DNA of 64,000 nucleotides, from NCBI RefSeq assembly GCF_048771995.1, contig NC_133064.1:22919001-22983000 (forward strand), given 5' to 3'. Position 1 is the stretch's first letter. Each line of letters opens with the position of its first letter. Source of the DNA: Taeniopygia guttata (Eukaryota; Chordata; Aves; Passeriformes; Estrildidae). The position numbers were made by a program, and so were the translations under genes. This document shows positions 20,258-30,123 of the stretch, piece by piece. Below the pieces are notes generated by a model. It was not told the origin of the DNA and searched no databases. It saw only the letters and a list, made by a program, of their open reading frames with translations.

Positions 20258-21521
20258 CCCTTGTTGTGGCCCCTCTCCGGTCTGCAGGAGGGGCGGCGCA
20301 GCCCGCGGCGTCGGGCGCTGCGGGGGCAGTGGCCCCCCGGCTCCTTCGTTATCAGCTATGGAGCCTGCGCAGATGTATGGGCCTCGCTCTCAGCTGCTGC
20401 TGGGGGCAGGGATGCAGCCTTTTGTCCACTCGCTGGCACAACCCTCACTTCCCGTGGGGGCTCAGGTTCTGCCGGCGGGACCAGCGCAGCTGCTTCCCGG
20501 AACGTCCCGCTGCGCAACGTGTGCTGGGACTGACGTGATTTCTTTCACGGTGCCAGCGTCAATGGTTCAAGACCATGTTGCGGGGGTCACTTCGGTGTCG
20601 TTTTCGGCCCTCCCTGCCCAGGGACTGGCGCCGGCACTGGAGGCGGTGCCTGGTCTCCACACCACGCCTGCTGTGGCGCCGGCGCTCCCAGCGATGGGGA
20701 CCGGCGCCCTGCCCGCTGCATCCGCGGCTGGAGCAGTTCTGCCTTTCGCCATGCCCGCCGCTCCGGCGGCTTCAGCAGCGCCTCTGGCTCCCGCCCACCC
20801 CGTTGTCTCAGCAGCAGCACCTCTGCCTCCTGCCCCGCCCGCTGGTGCTTCAGTGCCCGTGATGCCTGCTGCGCCCCAGCAGCCAGTGCCGTTCCTGCCA
20901 ACGATGACCGCAGCTTCAACGCATGTCACATCCACGGTGTTGCAAGCTCCTGCTGATCGTTTCATCTTGCCATCTGCGACGGAGGGATCCGCCGAGCGCC
21001 CGGTGATGGTTCCAGTCCCCGCCCTGTCACCAGCAGCTGGCCCTCCTGGTTTGGGAGCTGTTGGCTCGTGGGTCCAGCCCAGTGCTTCGGCTTCGCAGTC
21101 GATAGTCACTTCCCCAGCCTCGGTGTCTCCTGTCAGCCCACCCTCTCCCGTGGATCGCAGACTGTCCCACACGCCCCTGTCACAGGAGGCAGGTAGTGAC
21201 AGCGATGATTTGATCTCGATTCCGTCATGGGGGCCTGACCGCCTGTCGGAACGCCGACACCGACAAGGGCGGCGAGCGTCCCAGAGAGATCTGTCGACGC
21301 TGCTTCCCTGTCAGGTGTCTGTGCGACCGATAAATCCCCATCGCTTTTGGGATGCGGTCAGGCAAAGCGCTTTGGAAGTGTGTGATTGGGATTTGTTAGA
21401 GCGGGTGGGAAAGCCTGGTGGTGCGGTTTTGAACCCGCCTCTCAAGGAGGATGAGACCGTGACTAGCGGCCAGTTGGTTCCTCTGTCCCCCCCAGGGGGG
21501 GGCAAAAGGGGGTGGGGGTGA
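20232..21521 (+). pseudogene. gag: Provirus B gag, long Ala/Pro-rich linker frame
   Basis: About 430 open codons, very rich in Ala, Pro and Val, lie between matrix and capsid in a frame different from both. The last third is more ordinary (SDSDDLISIPSWG, PHRFWDAVRQSALEV) and leads toward capsid. The frame ends at a G-rich stretch (GGGGGGG...GGGGTGGGGGTG, 21490-21520), where a one- or two-base slip would account for the register change. It may be a true p-domain of Gag. High GC content also favours open frames, so the length is not proof of coding. Confidence 0.5.
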
Positions 21522-21531
21522 CGATGCTTCA

Positions 21532-22605
21532 GTGCAGCGTAAGCTGCAAGCATTTCCTGTAAACAAGGCTGTCCCAAATTCGGGACAGCAGGACAAGCAC
21601 AAAGTTATAGCTTGGAAGGTTGTACAGGATTTGCAGGACAAGGTGGCAAAATATGGGCTGGGTTCTGCCCCATTGATGCAGGTCCTCAGAGTGATAAACA
21701 CTGACCTGCTGGCTCCCTATGATATCAAACATCTGGCCTCTGTGTTGTTCCAACCTGTGCAGATGGATCTTTTTATGAGCAACTGGAGGAGGATGGCCGA
21801 CAGGGTTGCAGCTGAGAATCAACATTATCCTCAAACAGACCCTAGGTACCGTGTGGGAGTGGATGCACTCATGGGACTCAATAGCTTTTCCAATCCTGAT
21901 TTTCAGGCCACTTGGCACCACATCGTACTTGAGCAGGCCCAGAAGATAGGCTTTGCGGCATTGCTCAAGACCATGGAGACAGCTGCTCCCAGGCAACAAT
22001 ATGTAAAGATAGCACAGGGGGCCAAAGAGTTGTTCCTGCCATTTGTTGAGAGGCTTGCAGCTGCTTTGGAGAAGCAGATTGATGATGAGACTTTGAGGCA
22101 GGTTTTGTGCAAAACTTTGGCAAGGGACAATGCAAATGAGGATTTTAGGAAAATTATAGATGCATTGCCAGGCGATCCGTCCTTGACAGACATGGTCGAG
22201 GCTTGTTCCAAGGTTGGTACAGTGGACCATAAAATGTCTGTTCTGGCAGCATCTTTGCGGGCAGGCCTGTCGTCCTCAGGGACTGGTCGGCACAAGAAGG
22301 GGAAGAAGAAGAAGGGCAAGCAGGTGCAGGGGGCAAAAGTCAAGAAGGGGTCAGACTCTAATTTTCTGTGCACCAGGTGTGGTAGGCCAGGTCATTTTGT
22401 GAAGGAATGCAGGTTGACTTACCATGCTAATGGTAAGCGATTGACAGGCTCAGGAAACGGGGGCAAGAGCGCACATGGGAACTGCGCGCTGACACAAGTG
22501 ATCTCCCAGAGCACAGCACCAGTGCAGGGTGCCCCAGTCAACTCGACACAGGCATCCACGGCTCTGCCGGGGTGGATGTACACACCGCAGCAGCAGTCAT
22601 CTTAG
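21532..22605 (+). pseudogene. gag: Provirus B gag, capsid and nucleocapsid
   Basis: The segment is open for 357 codons. The capsid N-terminal domain runs from FPVNKAV, and the major homology region is near GAKELFLPFVERL. A Lys/Gly-rich stretch (KKGKKKKGK) precedes one CCHC zinc knuckle (CTRCGRPGHFVKEC) around residue 280. Only one knuckle is present where many retroviruses have two. Capsid forms the core shell and NC binds RNA. This is the best-preserved part of the element. It lies in a third register relative to matrix and linker. Confidence 0.8.
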
Positions 22606-22920
22606 ATTCTACTGAGGTGCACAAGGTCCCTCTGAATGCATTCGGGCCTTTAGGTCATGGATTGGGTGCATTGTTGATGGGGCGGTCTAACACTAGTCTT
22701 TGGGGGTCTTTGTGCACCCGGGTGTCGTGGATTCTGATTTTAAGGGCCAGATTTGTACTATGGTTTCCACACCCTCCCCTCCTGTCGTTATTCCGGCAGG
22801 AACCCGCATTGCTCAAATTGTGCCTTTCCAGTCATGTGTTCCCAGGGCAGATCAACAGATGCATGGAGATGGTGGTTTCAAATCCACGGGACCACCGCAA
22901 GTCCTCTGGTCCACACTCAT
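22572..22920 (+). pseudogene. pro: Provirus B dUTPase (frameshifted)
   Basis: 22572-22705 has GLGALLMGRS and NAFGPLG. After a frame change near 22703 the other frame gives GVVDSDFKGQI, IPAGTRIAQIVPF and the Gly-rich GDGGFKSTG. These are the ordered motifs of a trimeric dUTPase, which hydrolyses dUTP to dUMP and keeps uracil out of viral DNA. Betaretroviruses carry this domain in pro, upstream of protease, as here. The frameshift disables it. Confidence 0.8.
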
Positions 22921-23254
22921 TTCTGCCAACTGTCAACAGATGGTGTGCTCCGTGGTTTTGCCAGGTGCCAGCCCGTCTCGGATCCAGATGCAAGGTTTGA
23001 TCGACACCGGGGCCGACGTGACAGTCGTCTCCACCTCTGTGTGGCCTCCTAAGCGGCCTTTGGACTTTGTGGGAGCAGCCATTGAAGGCTTGGGGGGTGC
23101 AGCACAGACATTTATGAGCCGGCAGGCTGTGTTGATCAAAAACACGGAAGGGCAGACAGCTAAGGTTTGGCCCTATGTTACTGCATCTCCGGTCACTCTT
23201 TGGGGGCGGGATGTGCTGGCAGACTGGGGTGTGCGCATCGGGACGGATTTTTGA
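22921..23254 (+). pseudogene. pro: Provirus B protease
   Basis: The open frame holds LIDTGADVTVVSTSVWP (aspartic active site), an IEGLGGAAQTF flap-like region and [11 protein letters not shown], the usual C-terminal box. It follows the dUTPase in one frame and ends at 23254. Pol begins in another register, as expected for pro-pol frameshifting. The protease domain itself looks intact. Confidence 0.8.
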
Positions 23255-24240
23255 CGGAGGTCACTGTGTTGAAGGGAACAGATAACCCTACACTGCCTTT
23301 ACGGTGGTTGGTGACCAGACCCGTCTGGGAGAACCAGTGGCCCCTGCCGTTTGAGAAATTAGTCGCCCTTCATGAGTTGGTTCAGGATCAGCTTTGCCAG
23401 GGACACATTGAGTCTTCTACTAGTCCCTGGAACACTCCTGTTTTTGTAATCAAGAAAAAGTTGGGGAAATGGAGGTTGTTACAGGACCTCCGAAAAGTCA
23501 ATGCAGTCATGGAAAGCATGGGGGCATTGCAGCCTGGTATGCCCTCGCCTACCATGCTCCCCGCAGGTTGGGAAATCTTGACCGTTGATTTGAAGGATTG
23601 GTTTTTTTTATGATCCCTCTGCATCCTGATGACAGACCAAAATTTGCTTTCACTGTGCCTTCTGTCAACAATGATCGGTCTGTATGGAGATATCAATGGA
23701 AAGTTCTGCCACAGGGCTGCAAGAACAGTCCGACCATTTGTCAATGGTATGTGGCCCAGGCCTTGTCCGGAGTCCGCGAGCAGTTCCCTGATGTGTATTG
23801 GTATCATTACATGGATGACATTCTGGTGGCGGCTCCCACTTGGGAGGAACTGCAGAGGGTTCGGCTTCATTTGTTCTTCGCCTTGCATTCTTATGGACTG
23901 CAAGTGGCTCCAGAAAAGGTTCAGAGCTAACCTCCTTGGACGTATTTGGGGGTCAAGATTCTGGAGCGAACCATTCAGCATCAGGAGCTGCAATTTCCAG
24001 AGACTATTGCAACCCTGAATGATGCCCAGAGATTGCTTGGGGTCCTCAATTGGTTACGTCCCTATCTGGGGATGACCACGGCGCAGCTGTCCCCACTGTT
24101 CAAACTTTCAAAGGGGGACCCAGACCTGAGTTCGCCTCGAAAATTGACTCCTGAAGCCTAGCAAGCGCTGGAGGAGGTTCAAAAGGCTCTGTCTACTCGT
24201 CAGGTTTACCGAGTAGACCCTTCCGTTGATATCACTGTCT
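23255..24240 (+). pseudogene. pol: Provirus B reverse transcriptase (broken)
   Basis: The RT start is at about 23290 ([20 protein letters not shown]). A frame change at the T8 run near 23605 shifts the register. The palm continues in 23598-23930 with QGCKNSPTICQWY and the active site YHYMDDILVA near 23806. A TAA at about 23928 and a TAG at about 24159 follow. The connection ends at YRVDPS, where RNase H should begin but does not. RT would synthesise the DNA copy. The catalytic box is intact; the gene is not. Confidence 0.85.
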
Positions 24241-25242
24241 GAAGGTAACGCCAGGGCTGATAGGTTGGCTAACCCTGCGTGGGTGGCACCTCAGCCTGAT
24301 AGAACTGCGCAAGCCAGGGCGTCGCATGACTTTTTTCACCGAAGTGCACATACTTTGCAAAAACAGTTTGATTTGACAGCAACCGAGGCTCGTGACATTG
24401 TCAGCTCTTTTGCTGACTGTCATGGGTTTGCTGCACCTTTACCAGTGGGGGTGAACCCCAGAGGCATGAAGGCCTTGCAGCTCTGGCAAACAGATGTTAC
24501 ACACATTGCCGAGTTCGGTCGACTCATGTATGTGCATGTGTCTGTCGACACCTTCTCCTCCACCATGTGGGCAACTGTTCACACGGGAGAGAAGAGTCGT
24601 GATGCGATTGCTCCTTGAAGGATGGATTTTGCAGTTCTGGGGATACCTTCGTGCGTAAAGACTGACAATAACCCTGCCTATGCCTCACAGAAAGTACGTC
24701 AGTTTTTGCGCCTGTGGGGAGTCTCACACAAGTTTGGTCCTGCACATTCACCCACAGCTCAAGCCATTGTTGAACGCGCGCATGGCACTTTAAAGCATGT
24801 TCTGGAGAAACAAAAAGGGGGAATGCTAGGAGAGACTCCACACAGTCGGTTGGAGAAAGCTTTGTATACAATCAACCATTTAACTGTGCCAAAGAATTCA
24901 GAGATTCCTGTCATTTTGAATTATTTTCTCTCATTGCATTCAGCAGGTGAGACGCACCTGCCCCGAGCGAAGGTCTGGGTGCGAGACCTTGTCACCAATA
25001 GGTGGGAGGGTCTGTGTGACCTCATTACTTGGGGCCGCGGGTATGCATGTGTCTCCACAGGTACCAGGGTACGATGGATACCTGCGAAGTGTGTTCGCCC
25101 TGACTTGAGACAGCAGAAACAGAATGTGGTCAACAGACAGACCGTGAGCAGTGACCATGGTGCTGACCATCCATCACAATCTTCAGATGATGATCAAGAC
25201 ACCGACCATCAGTCAGCCGGCCCCTCCACGAGGGAGAAATGA
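24241..25242 (+). pseudogene. pol: Provirus B integrase (RNase H deleted upstream)
   Basis: Just after the deletion scar, GNARADRLAN (the end of RNase H) leads into integrase. The zinc domain has HDFFHRSAH but FADCHG, where the first of the two Cys reads Phe. Catalytic Asp residues sit in WQTDVTH and KTDNNPAYA, and the Glu in IVERAHGTLK. A TGA after GEKSRDAIAP (about 24616) splits the core. The C-terminal domain is in WGRGYACVSTGTRVRW. A Ser/Asp-rich tail ends at 25240. Integration in trans would be needed for this copy. Confidence 0.85.
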
Positions 25243-25525
25243 ACATTTGATTTGCTTTGCTTTTTGGACATGGACTGGTGATGAGTTAGACTGCCTGTGT
25301 TACAAGCAGACTAACAATGTTTTGGTGCTGGTGATGAAGTTTTAGATTTAATAGTTAAGTTTGTAAAGAGTTATAGTGTAAGTCAAAATCTCTTTGATGT
25401 TTCTGAGCCAACATCCAATGGGGGTTTTGAATTATCAACTAGTGAACCTCGGAGTCGTGTTTGTCCTCTTCTTTGCAAGGTGTTCTGACAAACACCACCT
25501 CCTTCTTTAAACAAAAAGGGGGAAA
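25243..25525 (+). other. Provirus B env-less 3' region
   Basis: Between the pol stop and the polypurine tract (AAAAAGGGGGAAA, 25513-25525) there are about 280 bp with no env-like frame, no TM motif and no membrane span. Env has been lost completely in this element. Confidence 0.7.
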
Positions 25526-25836
25526 TGTGGGTCTCAGATTCAGTCAAAGAGAGAAATTGAGAGTTTCTAGCCAGGCAAAAGCCTGGGAAAGAGCTGGGAA
25601 GGAATGTAAATAATTCTTTATCTCTCTTGTTCTCACACTGTTTATAGTTAAGTTCTATCACTGTGCGTCAAGCACTCTGAGCCAATGTTGTAGGTTGTTT
25701 TCACTTTAGGACCAATGGATTTAACCTTTGTGAAGCTCTGTATAAAAGAGCAGCGTATTTTGAATAAATCGGAGTTTCACTCTCACAGCCTTCTGAATCA
25801 GAGTCTTCTCATTCCCGTCCTGCCTCAACAGCGACA
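25526..25836 (+). repeat. Provirus B 3' LTR
   Basis: The 311-bp LTR is identical by eye to 18865-19175. The polypurine tract precedes it and GGTTGT follows it. Confidence 0.93.
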
Positions 25837-26010
25837 GGTTGTAGGAACCTTTCCTTTGAACATCCACCCCAGCACCAGGAGTTGGGGTGCCAGGAGGAGT
25901 TGTGCTTCCTTGCCAATCACCTCCGAGGCAGCTGAACTCCTTCGTAGGCTGCCAAGATTTCCTTTTCTGTTGGGGTGTAGTTGGCTTCGGACCCTCTTCT
26001 GGTTGAACAA
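25837..26010 (-). pseudogene. pol: ERVL-3 RNase H fragment beyond provirus B
   Basis: The minus strand carries KEAQLLLAPQLLVLGWMFKG, matching ERVL-1 around 1200-1265. This proves that ERVL-3 continues across provirus B. Similarity fades near 26005. Confidence 0.75.
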
Positions 26011-27905
26011 TGCCCTTACCTACAGATAGGCCCAAAGGTTAAATGGAATGTTCTATCTCACCCTGTCATGGTTTGACACGGGAAGAGAATTTTTTTTTTT
26101 GGAAGGAAGAGGTCCATCCTGTCAGGGGTCAGGTTTAGATACTGACACTTGGGGTGACCAATTGAAGGTGGACACGCCTCTGAGAACACAGAGGGGTTAA
26201 AAGCGGAATTCCCAGGAGGACTCGTCCTTCTTTGGTTCCGGTCACCGCATGGTACGGACCTTCCCCCCCCAGCCCAGGCTGGGTGGGGGAGGGGAGCCAT
26301 GCGGCCTGCAGAGGTAGGCTAGAAGGTAAAGGATCGGAACCGGCTGGGTCAGCTCCTGCGGATGGAAGGGTGGAGAACATCTGGGATGTTTTTGTTCCCC
26401 CTCCCCTAAGCCAGAGGGAAAAGAGATAGAGAGCCAGCAGACACCTAGAAGTTTGCCGGCGGAGGAGAAGGAGAAGGGGGGGGAAGATGCCCAGCGTGGG
26501 AGACAGGAGAAAGAGTCCTGGGCTGAGATTGCAGCTGTCCGGGGAGTCCGGGAATTTTAACCCTTTCCTGTGAAATGAAGGCTTTATGAACTATTACTCC
26601 TCCTGAATTTGAAGAAAAGAGAGACAGCTTGAAACCTCAGATGTTCAGAGAAGAAGGTTGGGGGCAGATGATAGAGTGGCTTTTGGCTGGACTCTGCTTG
26701 TTTACCATAGACTGAACCACTCTTTCTTTCAAGAGGGACTGCATTTTAGGGGGATGCATTGGTGAGCCAAGAGACCTTCTGCAGCAACTACCAGTTTTGG
26801 AGTGGACAGAGAGAGAGCTGAGAAGGGTGTGAGGATGCCCTCCATCTTCAGAGAGGAAGAGAAGGCGATCTCTGTCTTTTGGACCCTCGGCCCCAGGGGA
26901 AAATGGGGGGGACTCTAGTCCCGAATTGTGATACTGGACTGTTGTTCCTGGTGGTCCTTGGCAAAGCATCCTTAAAGGGGCCCTATAAGCAGTCTCTGTC
27001 CATGCACGGTGGTGAGAGCACTGTGACATGGAGAGGAGAGTGTCACACTGGACGGTGTGTCTGGGCGGTGCCACGTGTGACATTGGAAACACAAGAGGTG
27101 GCAGTTGTGTTTCCTGGGGGTCTATGGTTGCAAGGGGGACTCCTCTCTTCCCCGATGGACTCAGTATTGATTATATTGAAGGGTGAAAACTTGATTAAGG
27201 ATCCAAATGGGTCTCGCTGGGGTTTGGTGGAGTTGGGTGGAGGGAGGAGAAATGTTTTGGAAGGTTTTCATTTCGAATTTTGTGTGGTTTTTTTGTTTCC
27301 TTTCTTTTCCTTTTATAGTAGTAGTAGTAGTAGTGTAATAAAGTTTTTTCCTTTGTTATTAAGTTTGGCCTGCTTTGCTCTGTTCTTGATCACATTTCAC
27401 AGCATTTGATTGGTAAGTCGTATTTTCATGGGGCGCTGGCATTGTGCCAGCGTCAAACCATGACACACCCCCAATGTATGGTTCATCTCACATCTGTAAC
27501 CCTCCCCTCAAGCATCTGGTATCTGTGACCCCATTGGCCTAAGTCTTGTTCCAGCCCACTTTGAAGCCCCCTGATAAGGAGTCCCTGAGGAGCCAGATGC
27601 TCTCTTGGAACTTTCCCTCTCTTGGAACTTCCTCTTGTGACCCTCTCTTTTCTCCCTCTACCTATTGCCTCTCCCTTCTCCCACTCCCTAGGGCCTGCCA
27701 CGTGTCGCGTCTGGCGACTCCAAGCTGGGCCTTTCACCCTCTCTAATAAACCATATATTCTAAGAGCAGCCTTCAGAGATCTCTTGTCTCTATCCATCCA
27801 GACCGTCCTGGAGTCCAGTGTCCTCGCAGAGGGGGTTTACATTTTTCCATATCAGGGGAGGCTCCTGCCTTCCTTAGCAGACACTTGTCTTTCCAAACCA
27901 AGACA
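26011..27905 (+). repeat. Probable class I/III-type LTR (X), split by a solo LTR
   Basis: 26011-26063 and 27471-27905 together give about 490 bp with U3-like sequence and an AATAAA context (TCTAATAAACC near 27744). The tail 27832-27905 is shared with the ERVL LTR (CTGCCTTCCTTAGCAGACAC...AAGACA). The left boundary is a guess at TGCCCTTACC, and no target duplication was found. It may instead be two abutting LTR fragments. Confidence 0.4.
26064..27465 (+). repeat. Solo LTR, 1402 bp, with long inverted ends
   Basis: It begins TGTCATGGTTTGAC and ends GTCAAACCATGACA, a 14-bp perfect terminal inverted repeat. It is flanked by the 5-bp duplication CACCC (26059-26063 and 27466-27470). A TAG trinucleotide run and AATAAAG lie near 27318-27345, so I read it on the plus strand. 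No gag, pol or env is inside, so it is a solo LTR of a long-LTR family. Confidence 0.85.
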
Positions 27906-28771
27906 ATCCCGAAAGGCAAAAGACAAAAAATGAGTCACAGGAATAACAGAGGCCTGGTATGGCTTATACCCCCACCTTCCCTGCCTATGGGGTTGCAACC
28001 CATAGCAGCTGTATATGATCTTCTCAGTGGCGAGTACAGTGGTCAACCCAGGGTTGCCCTCTTTTTCCCTTGTCACTTCTTTTTTACTAATTTCTAGGCA
28101 AATCGTTTTTGACACTCCTTAACTGTGGTTTCCCACCATTCCTCAGGTGCCTCTCATTCAACAGGCACTAATAATTCCCATCCACAAACCAAAGTTATTA
28201 CTTCAGTTGTTTTGAGTTCTATCTGGATAGGGGATAGATTTAGTACTCGACACTTCCTGCAATGAGGGCATAGATTTTGTGAACTACAATACCAATTATT
28301 CCCACAATTTAAACATTTACTTATAACCCATCTAGCATGTCCAGTACTGGGATGAATGAAACAGAATATACAGTATGGTGCTGATGGAAATTGTAATTCT
28401 CCCTCTTCCCTGTATAAGTTACAGACTAAGGCCAGAATATGAGAACTCTTTGACCAAAACAGTCCTGATCCTCCTGTTTGAAGTGACAGTATTCCTCCCC
28501 AAGGTGGGTATCGGAGGCATCTCAGAACTTGTCCAGGCGGTATTTGAAAGCACTGATATAAACTCGGTACATTTCCTAGATAATTTGGGTCTTCCCAGTT
28601 CATTATCACTCATTCCCCATTTAAGAGTTAATTTGGTATCACCTGGTTTAGATGTGATAGTCCATTCCTCAGGTTTCTTCACAAGTTCTTTGATTCTGCT
28701 GGCATGAATTCACCCCTGGTTCCGATTGTTGTTCCAGTAGTACCTGAAAAGGACTTCTTAATAGAACTGGG
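27906..28771 (-). pseudogene. Unidentified reading frame, cysteine-rich (interrupted)
   Basis: Minus-strand frames 28682-28419 and 28609-28154 overlap in different registers, and 28115-27852 extends them. The 151-codon frame has clustered Cys pairs: YCIFCF, SKCLNCGNNWYC, NLCPHCRKCRVL. This is the spacing of zinc-binding loops. I do not recognise a retroviral or host family. Provirus C inserted at its upstream edge (28771) with duplication CTGGG, so the sequence continues at 32576. It could be a remnant of an env or accessory gene, or of a host gene. Confidence 0.3.
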
Positions 28772-29129
28772 TGTGGTAGGTAAGGGACAGGCGAACGGAA
28801 GATTTCGGGATGTGACGGAAAGATAGACCCATCCCCCTCTCTGCCTCTCTTCCCCACTTATCTATTAACTCCAGAAGCCTCAGAGGAATGCAGCCATACC
28901 GGCCCAAGTAAAATTCCACTACCCACTATCCCCTGAGACCCCCAGCCCCCCTCTGACGAAGCAAAGTCTCCCAAGACTATTTAAACCCATGAGATAAGAT
29001 AATAAACGCTTTCGACCGTCCACCACATTGGTGTCAGCGTGCGTCGTTAGTCCGAGTAGCCCGGGTGAGGCCGGGCTGCCGTGCTGTCTTCTTGTAACCA
29101 GGTCGCCGTTGTCTCTCATAAAGGCGACA
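28772..29129 (+). repeat. Provirus C 5' LTR
   Basis: TGTGGTAGGTAAGG...AAGGCGACA, with AATAAA at 29001-29006. It is nearly identical to the 3' copy. Confidence 0.92.
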
Positions 29130-29132
29130 TAG

Positions 29133-29150
29133 TGGTGCCGAAACCCGGGA
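29133..29150 (+). other. Primer binding site, tRNA-Phe type (provirus C)
   Basis: TGGTGCCGAAACCCGGGA lies three bases after the LTR. It is exactly complementary to the CCA-bearing 3' end of vertebrate tRNA-Phe as I know it. Confidence 0.85.
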
Positions 29151-29277
29151 CAAAAGAAGAAAAAAAAAAAGAAAATATTTGCCCGGTGGTCAGGATACAC
29201 CTGGACAGAAGCAGCGGCTGGGACGGTCGGACCGTACCCAGGCGTAAGGGGAGACGTCCCCGGGGCCCGCGAGCGTC

Positions 29278-30123
29278 ATGGACAGCGTCGCATGGGTCGT
29301 AAGTATAAAGCAATGGAGTATCGCGTTTAAGCTCAGGGACTTTTATCTTGCTATAGCAAGGCTGCCTGAGCTTGGAGCGACCGAATGCTCAGTGGATGCT
29401 ATGCATCCGGGGATATGGGAACAGTGTACAGCCACGCAAGCCGGGGAGGCGAAATCCTCAAACAGTGGCAAGAGCTTTACGGCACGGGGCAAGGTAAAAA
29501 AGACCCCGCGCAAAGCAATAGAAAAGCAGGAGACGCGGAGTGCAGCACATATGTGTTTATTAGTCAGACCCGAGCTCGGGACGGGGGCGAAAGCGCAGAC
29601 CGTCCCTGAGGAGGGTCCACCCGGGACCAGAGACCCGGGAGGGCTCAGCGCGACAACCCCTTCCCCGGATCAGAGCGCAGCCCGGCCCCGCCGCGGAGCT
29701 GAGCCCAGCCCAGTCCGGCAGAGGCAGCGCAGCCCCCGGAGCGGCGCGTTTCGAGCGGCGCGGCCCCGCACCCGCCGGAGCGCGCTCCGAGCGGCGCGGC
29801 TCCGCTCCCGCCGGAACCCAAACCCGCCCGCGGCTCCGCGCCGCTTCCCCGCCGGCGCGCCGAGCGGAGCGGCACCAAGCCCCGCCGCAGAAGCCCCCCG
29901 GGACACCCCCGCCGCGGAAAACCCCCGGGGAACCTCCGCCGCAAAAAAAGCCCCGAGAAACCGCGGCTTGCCGATACGTCCCGCCGCCGCCACCGATCGA
30001 AAGTCCGTTGCCAGAAGCGCAGTCGCGCGCGGAGCGCTTTTGGCGGGGGCTGGCGGGGGAAGCCCGAGACGCAGAAGCCGCGGCCCGAGAAGGCACGGCA
30101 GCGTGGCCATGCTGCCGCCTTGA
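29278..30123 (+). pseudogene. gag: Provirus C gag N-terminus with GC-rich tail
   Basis: ATG 29278 opens MDSVAWVVSI and an MA-like domain (FKLRDFYLAIARLPELGA, MHPGIWEQCTA). It is followed by about 180 residues dominated by Arg, Pro and Ala, up to 30123. The first ~100 residues parallel provirus A (8662 downward). Glycine is not at position 2, so myristoylation is not expected. No capsid homology region follows. A second, overlapping frame (30008-31033) continues to the bridge. Confidence 0.7.

Larger units (their letters stand above)
18865..25836 (+). mobile_element. Provirus B: young but defective ERVK-like provirus
   Basis: The 311-bp LTRs (18865-19175 and 25526-25836) show no difference by eye. 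The flanks GGTCGT/GGTTGT form a 6-bp target duplication with one C/T change. It lies inside ERVL-3 RNase H. In order: LTR, PBS, leader, gag in three frames, dUTPase, protease, RT, integrase, polypurine tract, LTR. RNase H is deleted and env is absent. Frameshifts and stops litter gag and pol, although the LTRs are identical. Confidence 0.92.
16568..26010 (-). mobile_element. ERVL-3: ERVL provirus with 3' LTR, split by provirus B
   Basis: On the minus strand the pieces are an RNase H fragment (26005-25837), then after provirus B (18865-25836) the rest of RNase H and integrase (18864-17305), a polypurine tract and a full 3' LTR (17260-16568). The 5' portion beyond about 26010 is lost to other LTRs. 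The LTR cuts the RT of ERVK-2, which suggests that ERVL-3 inserted into ERVK-2. The other half of ERVK-2 is not in the window, so deletion is equally possible. Confidence 0.8.

Noticed and set aside
21000..21200. Host gene exon in provirus B linker region
   Set aside because: It lies between matrix and capsid inside LTR-bounded sequence. No splice sites or known protein match are evident.
29133..29150. Possible tRNA gene fragment
   Set aside because: The 18-base match is to the complement of a tRNA 3' end only, in PBS position after an LTR. No cloverleaf follows.
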